Origin: Pseudomonadota bacterium
Lineage (GTDB): Bacteria > Verrucomicrobiota > Verrucomicrobiia > Limisphaerales > SXTU01
Reading direction: 5' to 3'
Length of the DNA: 64,000 nt
Assembly (NCBI GenBank): GCA_009922615.1
Contig: RFVF01000018.1
Span: 1 to 64,000 of the forward strand
The translations under genes and the position numbers were made by a program. The notes under the pieces were generated by a model. The model was not told where the DNA came from, made no database searches, and saw nothing but the letters and a program-made list of their open reading frames with translations. Below are positions 43,439 to 50,886 of this stretch, piece after piece. Positions within the stretch are counted from its first letter, which is position 1; each line of letters opens with the position of its first letter.

Positions 43439-45247
43439 TCAGGCCAGCACGGCCGCGCGCCCGCTGGCTTCGGATTGGCATTCCATGATGAGGCGACGCT
43501 TGCACGCGCGCACATGGCGGATCTTCACCAACGCCACACAGACAATGCCGAAGAGGTTCGAGGCGTAGGCGGCGAGGAGGTTGGCCTCGATGACCTGCAG
43601 CACTTGCAGCACGAGCGCGGTGGCAGTGCCAGCGATGCCTACGTAGAGCCCCGAGTCAAACAGGTTCTCCTCGTTTTCCATGAGGCGGAGCTTGAGCGAA
43701 GAGGGCGCGGTGCTCATCTCGATCTCGCGGATCTTCATGACGCAGATGGAATACACGGCCACTTGCAGGGCGGCGAAGAGCACGATGCTGAGGATGGTGG
43801 AGAGGTCCATACGTGGTTTCGTTGCAGTTACTTTTTCTGTCTTGCCCGTCGGAACGGGTGAATTGGTCAACACCGGCAAGTTCAAGCGCAGGCGAAATTC
43901 CGGCGAGCCGAGCGGTTTCAGCAAAAACGGCTCGCCCGCCGCCAGCAGCATCAGCGCCATCACCAAGGCCACCGCCGCCCGCTGGCCGTGAATCATCCGC
44001 ACGCCTGCCGCCGCACGACCGTCAGCTTGGACGGGTGAGAGCTCGCGCCACACCAAGAAAAATCCCAATCCGGCCAGCAAAAAACAAATCACCTTCGCCG
44101 CGAGCATTCCGCGCGGGGCGGCAAGTGTCCAGCCGGCGAGGAACCCCGGGGTCAGGCGCGCGGGCCCGAGCGGGAGCGAGCGGTCGAGGAGCAGTTGAAC
44201 CGCGCCCGCGCCCTTTGCCAAGGCCTGCTTCAGGTCGGCCGTGCCCGCCTTGCCGAACCGCAGCAGATAAGCCGCCACTTTGTCCGGGGCCCGCGTGAGC
44301 AGGCTCGCCGTGTAAAGCTGGGCAAAGTTATCCGGCGCCACCTTGGCCAGTTGCACGCACTCACCCAACGCCTTCGCGTTCGGCAGCACGCGCATCAGCT
44401 CGCAGAGTTGAATCCAGTCCAGCCGCCGCGCCAGCGTGAGCACGTCCATGCAGATCGTCTCCCATTCGCCCGCCAGCCGTGACGCGTTTGCCTTTTCCGC
44501 CGCCGTGCGGATGTCCTGGGCCAGCAGCGGCGAGAAACGCTCCGCCTGATACAGCAACGCCGTGAGCAGGATCGTTGCTTCCAACGGCTGTCCGCCCGGG
44601 CGGCTCACCGGAACAAACTGCGTGGTGCTGGAGAGTTCGCGCGTTTGTAGAATGGCCTGCACCCCGGGCGAACGCGCCGTCGCCAGGTGCTCGCGCAGCA
44701 GCGCTCGGTTCGTTTCCGTCAACAAAAATGGCAGGATGGCCGTGCTCGCGGGCCGCGCGGGCGTGGCGTCTTTGAAGATCGATTCGATGAACGCATCACG
44801 CCCACCCCACATCGTCCACCCGCGCCGCGCCTCCAGCGCCGCTAGTTCCGCCGTGAGTTTCGGCACTTGTGGATCCTTCACAGCCGTGGCCGCCGAAAGC
44901 GCGAGATTCGCCACGCCCGGTTTCTGATCGCTCACCGCTGCGAGCCCCAGCCCAGTCGCTGTCTGAGACCCCTGCCCCGCCCGTTCCAACAGCGCCGGAT
45001 GAAGGGATTTCCAATTTGCGGGCAAAGACGCTCCGAGCAGAAGCAGCAGAACGGAAAGCACCCCGAAGCCGATCACCCATCGCAAATCCGGCGGCAACTC
45101 CACCAGCTCCGCCTCCGGCTCGACCGGAACGGCACGAACCGAACGCGTCGCGCGCCAGCGGGCTGGGTCAAATGGATTTTCGTCGCCGTTCACAAATCGA
45201 TCATTGGACGGGCGGCGCGGTGAAAAACTCCGCGCCGTTCCTTCCAT
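43439..45247 (-). CDS. Six-helix membrane protein with MotA/ExbB-like C-terminal part
   Basis: The ATG at 45247 gives 602 residues; the frame continues upstream but only as shadow of the HAD gene. Cytosolic 1-55; helix 1 at ~56-76; a ~300-residue external helical domain (80-380); helices at ~383-401, 423-443, 483-504, 533-553 and 558-575; and a basic cytosolic end. The last three helices are arranged as in ExbB/TolQ/MotA: a helix entering the cytosol with KIREIE, then GLYVGIAGTATALVLQV (like the family's LLGTV segment) and AYASNLFGIVCVAL (like its TTAxGLxVA segment). The cytosolic loop is much shorter than in ExbB. Followed 14 bp later by the coiled-coil gene. Stator-like assignment is inference. 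Confidence 0.65.
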   Translation of the reverse strand: MEGTARSFSPRRPSNDRFVNGDENPFDPARWRATRSVRAVPVEPEAELVELPPDLRWVIGFGVLSVLLLLLGASLPANWKSLHPALLERAGQGSQTATGLGLAAVSDQKPGVANLALSAATAVKDPQVPKLTAELAALEARRGWTMWGGRDAFIESIFKDATPARPASTAILPFLLTETNRALLREHLATARSPGVQAILQTRELSSTTQFVPVSRPGGQPLEATILLTALLYQAERFSPLLAQDIRTAAEKANASRLAGEWETICMDVLTLARRLDWIQLCELMRVLPNAKALGECVQLAKVAPDNFAQLYTASLLTRAPDKVAAYLLRFGKAGTADLKQALAKGAGAVQLLLDRSLPLGPARLTPGFLAGWTLAAPRGMLAAKVICFLLAGLGFFLVWRELSPVQADGRAAAGVRMIHGQRAAVALVMALMLLAAGEPFLLKPLGSPEFRLRLNLPVLTNSPVPTGKTEKVTATKPRMDLSTILSIVLFAALQVAVYSICVMKIREIEMSTAPSSLKLRLMENEENLFDSGLYVGIAGTATALVLQVLQVIEANLLAAYASNLFGIVCVALVKIRHVRACKRRLIMECQSEASGRAAVLA

Positions 45248-45349
45248 CGTCCAAGCGTGCCCCGACTGACTGCCCACCGCGAGGTGAAATTCACGACGCG
45301 CACGTCGTTGCCAATTTTCTCCCGCTGCCCTTAACTCCCCGCCGTGCCG

Positions 45350-46180
45350 ATGACTGTCACCGCCGCCGCGCCGATTGAGATTTGCCCTGGATTTTCCCCC
45401 CGCCCCGGCATCACGCACGCGGTTTTCGACTTCGACGGCACCCTCTCGCTCATCCGCCACGGCTGGCCGGACATCATGCTCGGCATGTTCTTGGAAATGC
45501 TCCCAGCCCGCGCCGATGAAGATCCCGCTGCGCTGCGTGCCGAACTGATGCACGAGATGCTGTCGTTCAACGGCAAGCAAACCATCCACCAAATGGTTGC
45601 CTTCGCGGAACGCGTCCGCGCGCGGGGAGGCGAGCCGCGCGAGCCGCAGTGCTACCTCGCCGAATACACGTTGCGGCTCGAACGCGACATCGCCCGCCGC
45701 AGCCGGCAAATCCGCGACGGAGCCAGCCCGGACAGCTTCGTCGTGCCGGGCGGCCGCGCGCTCATCGAGCGGTTGCTCGCTCGCGGCCTGAAGCTCTACA
45801 TCCTGAGTGCCACGCTGGAGCCGTTTGTGCGGCAGGAGGCCGCGCTTCTCGACCTCGCGCGCTACTTCGAGGGCCGCATCCACGGCGGGCACGAGGCCAC
45901 ACCGCCGTTCTCCAAAGGCCAAGTCTTCGACCGCATCCTCGCGGAGGAAGGCATCTCCGGCGCGCAACTGCTCTCTTTCGGCGACGGCCCAGTGGAGTTG
46001 CACCACACGAAGGAACTCGGCGGCCTCGCCGTCGCCGTCGCCAGCGACGAGACGGAGATCGGCTCCGGCAAAATCCACGAGCAGAAGCGCACGCAGCTCA
46101 TCGCGGCAGGCGCAGACTTGGTGATTCCTGATTACCAGTGCGAAGAGCAACTTGTTAAGTTGCTGCTAGGCGACCATTAA
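45350..46180 (+). CDS. HAD-superfamily phosphatase
   Basis: The 276-residue protein starts at ATG 45350 (a GTG six bases earlier is less likely). Catalytic D27-x-D29 lies in VFDFDGTLS; motif II is ILSATLEP and motif III plus IV are SKGQVFDRIL ... LLSFGDGPVEL. A helical cap lies between ~35 and 130. This is a class I HAD phosphatase; the LSFGDGPVEL ending and cap recall sugar-phosphate phosphatases. It is followed after 14 bp by a deoxyhypusine-synthase-like gene and then a sugar-kinase-like gene, so a sugar phosphate is a plausible substrate. Confidence 0.85.
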   Translation: MTVTAAAPIEICPGFSPRPGITHAVFDFDGTLSLIRHGWPDIMLGMFLEMLPARADEDPAALRAELMHEMLSFNGKQTIHQMVAFAERVRARGGEPREPQCYLAEYTLRLERDIARRSRQIRDGASPDSFVVPGGRALIERLLARGLKLYILSATLEPFVRQEAALLDLARYFEGRIHGGHEATPPFSKGQVFDRILAEEGISGAQLLSFGDGPVELHHTKELGGLAVAVASDETEIGSGKIHEQKRTQLIAAGADLVIPDYQCEEQLVKLLLGDH

Positions 46181-46194
46181 TTCTCCGACCACCG

Positions 46195-47373
46195 ATGCAA
46201 CCTCCCGTCCCCCTCGATCTCTCCAAAGTCCGCGTCTTCCCGCTCACACAGCGCAAGAGCATGAGCACCGTGGACGAGGTGCTCGTCGAGCCGACCACCG
46301 CGCCGCCGCCGGTCAGCGACTTCAACGCTGCGCTCATCGAGCGTTGCGCCCGCGACATCAAGGCCGCGCTCGAACGTGGCGCGTCGGTGATGTTCATCTA
46401 CGGCGCGCATCTCGTGAAAAACGGCGGCCAACTCCTTCTCGGCCAGATGCTGGACCGCGGCTTCCTCACGCACCTCGCCACGAACGGCGCGGGGACGATT
46501 CACGATTGGGAATTCTCCTGGCTGGGCCGTTCCACCGAGAGTGTCCGCGACAACGTCGCCACCGGCAGCTTCGGCACCTGGGATGAGACCGGACGTTACA
46601 TCCACCTCGCATTGCTCACCGGCGGCGTGCGTGGCTTCGGCTACGGCAAGTCGCTCGGCAAGTTCATCTACGAGGACGGCACGTGCATCCCGACCGAGGC
46701 CGAACTGACGAAGTTGATTGTCTCCGAACCCGGCCATCCGCTCACGCCCGCGCGCGCGGACTTGCTGCAAGCCATCCAGCACTTCAGCCTGAAAGCCGGC
46801 CCGCTCATCCTCACGCACCCGCACCGCAACAGCAGCGTGCTCGCGCAGGCCGCACGCCACGAGGTGCCCTTCACCGTGCATCCGGGCATCGGCTACGACA
46901 TCATCGCGAACCACCCGTGGTTCAACGGCGGCGTCATCGGGCGCGCGGCGGGCGTGGATTTCGCGCTGTTCGGCGGCTCGGTCGAGAAGCTGGATGGCGG
47001 CGTGGTCTTGAGCGTCGGCTCGGCCATCATGGGGCCTCAAGTCTTCGAGAAGAGCCTCAGTTGCGTGAACAACCTGCGTCTGCAAGCGGGCCGGCCCATC
47101 GTCAGCGGCCACAGCATTTACGTGGTGGATTTGCAGGACGGCGGCAACTGGGACTGGACCAAGGGTGAGCCGCCGAAGGACAACCCCGCTTACTACCTGC
47201 GCTTCTGCAAGAGTTTCTCGCGCATGGGCGGCACGATGCACTACGCGCAATGCGACAACGTGGCGTTCCTACATCACCTTTTCCACAAGCTAGAAGACCT
47301 ACACGGCCGCACCGCAACGAAGGAAATCCCCGACATCGGAGACCCCAACCCCGAACCGCGCTACAAGTGGTGA
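46195..47373 (+). CDS. Deoxyhypusine-synthase-like NAD-binding-fold protein
   Basis: The 392-residue soluble protein has the layout ASVMFIYGAHLVKNGG, LATNGAGTIHDWEFSWLG, ATGSFGTWDETG, ILTHPHRNSSVLAQAARHEVPFTVHPGIGYDII and FALFGGSVEKLDGGVVLSVGSAIMGPQVFEKSL. The pattern of an alpha/beta NAD-binding fold and the GAxLVKxG start recall bacterial deoxyhypusine synthase-like proteins, which do not make hypusine in bacteria. I give this fold assignment moderate weight. It sits between a HAD phosphatase (14 bp upstream) and a PfkB-like kinase (82 bp downstream), and is likely an enzyme acting on the same metabolite. Confidence 0.6.
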   Translation: MQPPVPLDLSKVRVFPLTQRKSMSTVDEVLVEPTTAPPPVSDFNAALIERCARDIKAALERGASVMFIYGAHLVKNGGQLLLGQMLDRGFLTHLATNGAGTIHDWEFSWLGRSTESVRDNVATGSFGTWDETGRYIHLALLTGGVRGFGYGKSLGKFIYEDGTCIPTEAELTKLIVSEPGHPLTPARADLLQAIQHFSLKAGPLILTHPHRNSSVLAQAARHEVPFTVHPGIGYDIIANHPWFNGGVIGRAAGVDFALFGGSVEKLDGGVVLSVGSAIMGPQVFEKSLSCVNNLRLQAGRPIVSGHSIYVVDLQDGGNWDWTKGEPPKDNPAYYLRFCKSFSRMGGTMHYAQCDNVAFLHHLFHKLEDLHGRTATKEIPDIGDPNPEPRYKW

Positions 47374-47382
47374 TGACTTTTT

Positions 47383-47447
47383 GCCGCGAAAGCACGCAAG
47401 GAACGCATAGGCAATTCTTCTTTGTGAACTCTGCGCCCTTTCGCGGC
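47383..47447. repeat. Intergenic palindrome (GCCGCGAAAG type)
   Basis: GCCGCGAAAG (47383-47392) pairs perfectly with CTTTCGCGGC (47438-47447). The interior contains ACGCAAGGAACGCA and TTCTTTGTGAACTCTGCG, which are partly complementary, so a longer imperfect hairpin can form. It lies between the DHS-like and PfkB-like genes on the plus strand and might lower read-through between them. Phrases of this kind recur in intergenic regions of many bacteria, as I recall. Confidence 0.75.
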
Positions 47448-47455
47448 TAATCCTC

Positions 47456-48472
47456 ATGACTCCCGCCCGCTTCACCGAAATCACCTCGCGCTACGCCTCG
47501 CTGCGCCTCGCGCTCGTGGGCGACTTCTGCCTCGACCGCTATCTGGAGATTGATCCCGCACGCGCCGAGACCTCCATCGAGACCGGCCTGCCCGTCCACA
47601 ACGTCGTGCGCGTGCGCTCGCAGCCGGGTGGTGCGGGAACGATTCTCAACAACCTCTCAGCGCTCGGCGTCGGCGTGATCCACCCCGTCGGCTTTTGTGG
47701 CGAAGACGGCGAAGGCTACGAGCTGCAACGCGCCCTCGCCCTGGTGCCCGGCGTGCAAGGCAACCTCCTCGTCACCCCACTACGCCGCACCTTCACCTAC
47801 TGCAAGCCGCTCGTCGTCGCCCCCGGCCGACCGCCCGTGGAACTCAACCGGCTCGACAACAAGAACTGGACGCCGACCCCCGCGCTGATTGAAGGCATGA
47901 TGGTTAGCGCACTGGAAGTCCGCGCCCGCGAATTAGAGGCCGTCGTGGTGCTCGACCAGGTGGATGTTCCTGAGACTGGAGTTGTGACGCAGCGTGTGCT
48001 TTCGGCGCTCGGCGAGCTGCGCCGGCAACGCCCGGAACTGCCCATCGTCGGTGACAGTCGGTGCGGTCTGCGCGGCTGGCCGCCCATCATCTTCAAGATG
48101 AACGCGGCTGAACTCAGCGCGCTCACCGGTCTGCCCGCCGATGCAGGCTTGCGCCAAATCAACGAGGCTGCACTGGCACTCGCGAAACAAAACGGCAGCG
48201 AAGTCTTCATCACCCTCTCCGAGCGCGGCATCCTCGGTGCGGCGCCGAATGGCGAGGTGGAACACGTCCCATGTCATCCACTCCGCGGGCCACTTGACAT
48301 CGTGGGCGCGGGCGACTCCGTCACCGCCAACCTCACCGTCGCTCTCGCTGCCGGCGCGACTTTGCGCGAAGCCATCGAACTGGCCAACGCCGCCGCGTCC
48401 ATCGTCATCCATCAACTCGGCACCACCGGCACCGCGAGCGTGACACAAATCCGCGAGCTGCTGGTGCCCTGA
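47456..48472 (+). CDS. PfkB/RfaE1-like carbohydrate kinase
   Basis: The 338-residue ribokinase-fold protein has LALVGDFCLDRYLEID near the N-terminus, the substrate-site QPGGAGTILNNLSALG (55-70), FKMNAAELSALTG, and the ATP/catalytic motif GAGDS at 284-288. These match the HldE/RfaE1 heptose-kinase branch and related PfkB kinases. No nucleotidyltransferase domain is fused. Together with the HAD phosphatase and the DHS-like protein upstream it forms a small sugar-phosphate cassette; the sugar is unknown. Confidence 0.85.
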   Translation: MTPARFTEITSRYASLRLALVGDFCLDRYLEIDPARAETSIETGLPVHNVVRVRSQPGGAGTILNNLSALGVGVIHPVGFCGEDGEGYELQRALALVPGVQGNLLVTPLRRTFTYCKPLVVAPGRPPVELNRLDNKNWTPTPALIEGMMVSALEVRARELEAVVVLDQVDVPETGVVTQRVLSALGELRRQRPELPIVGDSRCGLRGWPPIIFKMNAAELSALTGLPADAGLRQINEAALALAKQNGSEVFITLSERGILGAAPNGEVEHVPCHPLRGPLDIVGAGDSVTANLTVALAAGATLREAIELANAAASIVIHQLGTTGTASVTQIRELLVP

Positions 48473-48544
48473 TCCGTGCGGCAGTTGCAAACCGCCGGCA
48501 CGCACTTGCCTCCCAAGCGCCGCTTCCGGCATATTCCCGTCGCC

Positions 48545-49963
48545 ATGAAAGTGAAACTCCTGCTCCTGACCCTCAGCCTTGCTATCAACATGTCCGCCAC
48601 CGCGGCCGAAATCTGGTGGCCGCAATTTCGCGGGCCCAATTGCTCCGGCGTCTCCGACTCCGCCAAGCCGCCGATCGAATTTGGCCCCGGCAAAAATCAA
48701 TTGTGGAAAACCGCGGTCCCGCCAGGTGCGTCTTCGCCGTGCGTGTGGGACGACCGGATTTTTCTGACCGCGTTCGCCGACGGCAAACTGGAGACGCTTT
48801 GCCTCGCGCGCACCGACGGCAAACTGCTCTGGCGTCGCCCCGCACCCGCTGAAAAGTTGGAAGAATTCCACGCCACCGAAGGCAGCCCCGCCGCCGCCAC
48901 GCCCACGACCGACGGCAAAACGGTCATCAGCTACTTCGGTTCGTGTGGCCTCGTGGCCTACGATTTCAACGGCCAGGAGCTTTGGCAACACAAGCTACCT
49001 GTGATCCAGACGCCCGGCAGCTTCGGCTCCGGCGGTTCGCCCGCGCTGGCGGGCGGCGTGGTGCTGGTGAACCGCGACCAGGCCGGCCCGTGCTCGCTGC
49101 TGGCGGTGGACTTGAAGTCTGGCAAAAAACTCTGGGAAGCGCCGCGCACGGATGTCGGCCCCGGCTTCGGCTCGCCGATGCTTTGGAAAAACGCGGGCAC
49201 CGACGAAGTCATCATGTCCGGCTCGCTCAAGCTCAAGGCCTATGACCTCAAGACCGGCAAGGAACGTTGGTCGCTGGGTGGCCTGCCGTCCTTCACCTGC
49301 ACGACGCCGGTCGTGGGTGACGGCATGCTGTTCTTCGCCGGTTGGGCTCCGGGCAAAGAGGCCAACACGATGCCGACGTGGGCTTCAATGGTGCAATTTG
49401 ACAAGAACAAGGACGGAGCCATCACGCCAGACGAGTTGAAAGGCACCGAGATGGAATCCTTCTTCCGCTCACTGGACGTCAACCATGACGGCAAAATCAC
49501 CAAGGAAGACTTGGACAGTCTCGCCGCGATGATGGCCAAGGGCGAGAACGTCCTACTCGCGGTGAAGCCCGGCGGCAAGGGCGAGTTGAGCGAGGACGCC
49601 GTAGCGTGGAAGCAGACACGCGGCCTGCCCTACGTGCCGTCACCGTTGCACTATCGCGGCCGCGTCTATCTCGTGAAAGACGGCGGCATGGCGTCGTGCT
49701 TCGATGCGAAGACGGGCAAGGTCCACTACCAGCAGGAGCGCCTCAACGCGGCGAGCAGCTTTTACGCGTCCCCCGTCGCGGCTGATGGCCGCGTTTATTT
49801 CACTTCGCTCAACGGCAAGGTCGTCGTGGTAGAAGCCGGTGGCGACGCGCCAAAGACGCTTCATCAAGCCGATTTTGGCGAACGCATCTCCGCCACGCCC
49901 GCGTTGGTGGAAAACGCGATATACATCCGCACGGCGACGGCCCTCTACGCGTTCGGAAAGTGA
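48545..49963 (+). CDS. Secreted PQQ-like propeller with inserted EF-hand pair
   Basis: The ATG at 48545 gives 472 residues with a signal peptide (MKVKLLLLTLSLAINMSATAA). WWPQFRGPNCSG opens the propeller, and blade ends GKLLW, GQELW, GKKLW and GKERW are visible. Between blades, two EF-hand loops occur: DKNKDGAITPDE (286-297) and DVNHDGKITKED (311-322), which should bind calcium. The last part returns to propeller blades (GKVHY, GKVVVVEAG). No haem or true quinoprotein active site is recognisable. It is the third PQQ-like paralogue of the window and converges on mscS. Confidence 0.88.
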   Translation: MKVKLLLLTLSLAINMSATAAEIWWPQFRGPNCSGVSDSAKPPIEFGPGKNQLWKTAVPPGASSPCVWDDRIFLTAFADGKLETLCLARTDGKLLWRRPAPAEKLEEFHATEGSPAAATPTTDGKTVISYFGSCGLVAYDFNGQELWQHKLPVIQTPGSFGSGGSPALAGGVVLVNRDQAGPCSLLAVDLKSGKKLWEAPRTDVGPGFGSPMLWKNAGTDEVIMSGSLKLKAYDLKTGKERWSLGGLPSFTCTTPVVGDGMLFFAGWAPGKEANTMPTWASMVQFDKNKDGAITPDELKGTEMESFFRSLDVNHDGKITKEDLDSLAAMMAKGENVLLAVKPGGKGELSEDAVAWKQTRGLPYVPSPLHYRGRVYLVKDGGMASCFDAKTGKVHYQQERLNAASSFYASPVAADGRVYFTSLNGKVVVVEAGGDAPKTLHQADFGERISATPALVENAIYIRTATALYAFGK

Positions 49964-49977
49964 ACTGTAGGGGCGCT

Positions 49978-50004
49978 CTGTGAGCACCGGACCGACGGTC
50001 ACAG
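49978..50004. terminator. Hairpin in the convergent gap, possible two-way terminator
   Basis: CTGTGA (49978-49983) pairs with TCACAG (49999-50004), extended by one outer T-A pair, around the GC-rich loop GCACCGGACCGACGG. It lies 15 bases past the stop of the propeller gene and 18 before the stop of mscS. There is no T-run, so it may rather be a dispersed repeat of the GTAGGGGCGCTCTGTGAGC type often seen between genes in this phylum (recalled, not searched). Confidence 0.45.
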
Positions 50005-50022
50005 ACCGCCGTATGACAAGAG

Positions 50023-50865
50023 CTACGCCGCGCGGATGGCAGGCGGGGCATCCGCGTTCAGCACCCGAATCTCGCGCTGCGGGAACGGAATCTCGATGCC
50101 CTGCTTGCGAAACTCCTCAGCGAGACCCTTGTTGACCTCGGCCGCTGCGCCACCGAAATCGCCAACCTTGGCCCATGGCTTTACCGCGATGGTGATGGCG
50201 GAATCGCCAAACGACGCGACGCCGACCACCGGGGCCGGGTCTTTCAGCACCAGCGGCGAACGTGCCAGCACGGCGTTGACCGCGTTGAGCGCCTTGTTCA
50301 AGTCCGTCGAGTAAGCCACGCCGACGCTGAGATCGAGCTGCCTTATGGAGCCGTAGTTGTGGAGAATTTCACCGATGACCTTGCGATTCGGGATGACGAC
50401 GCGCGACTTGTCGCCGTGAACGAGAATGACCGAGAACAGTTCAATCGCGTGAACCTGCCCGTGCACGCCGTGGATCTCGATGTATTCGCCGACGCGGAAG
50501 GGCTTGGTGAAAATGATGAGCAGTCCGGCCATGAGATTGCCGAGCACCCCCTGCAACGCGAGGCCAACGCCCACGCCGGCAACGCCAAGTCCGGTCACCA
50601 ATGGAGTGATGTTCATGCCCGCCGTGCCCGCCGCCAGCATGAGCGAGAAACCCAGAATCAGCAGCTTCACCACCCGGGTGATCAAAATCCTGACTGGCGG
50701 TTCGAGGTCGCGCTTATTCAACCAGGCCAGCAATGCCTTGCCGGCCACCCGGGACAGCAGAATGCCCACGACAAAAATAACAAAGGCGGAGGCGAGCTTC
50801 GGCCCGTTCTCAAACAGGAACTTAATGGCCTGGTCCCAGATTTTGTTGATGACTTCAGGATTCAT
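50023..50865 (-). CDS. mscS: Small-conductance mechanosensitive channel (MscS)
   Basis: The 280-residue protein from ATG 50865 has three membrane helices (~20-42, 62-83 and 88-118). The pore helix is GVAGVGVGLALQGVLGNLMAGLLIIFTKPFRVGEYIEI (in two halves), the strongest MscS signature. It is followed by the beta domain (VILVHGDKSRVVIPNRKVIGE) and the C-terminal alpha/beta part ending FPQREIRVL. It opens under membrane tension to release solutes. Its start lies only 21 bp from that of the divergent ApbE-like gene, so promoters must overlap or lie within the genes. Confidence 0.95.
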   Translation of the reverse strand: MNPEVINKIWDQAIKFLFENGPKLASAFVIFVVGILLSRVAGKALLAWLNKRDLEPPVRILITRVVKLLILGFSLMLAAGTAGMNITPLVTGLGVAGVGVGLALQGVLGNLMAGLLIIFTKPFRVGEYIEIHGVHGQVHAIELFSVILVHGDKSRVVIPNRKVIGEILHNYGSIRQLDLSVGVAYSTDLNKALNAVNAVLARSPLVLKDPAPVVGVASFGDSAITIAVKPWAKVGDFGGAAAEVNKGLAEEFRKQGIEIPFPQREIRVLNADAPPAIRAA

Positions 50866-50886
50866 GATGTGTAACCGCTGGTGCGG

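Noticed and set aside
43439-46150. N-terminal extension of the six-helix membrane protein to 903 residues
   Set aside because: The extra 301 codons are antisense to the HAD phosphatase gene and look random; ATG 45247 precedes the natural protein.
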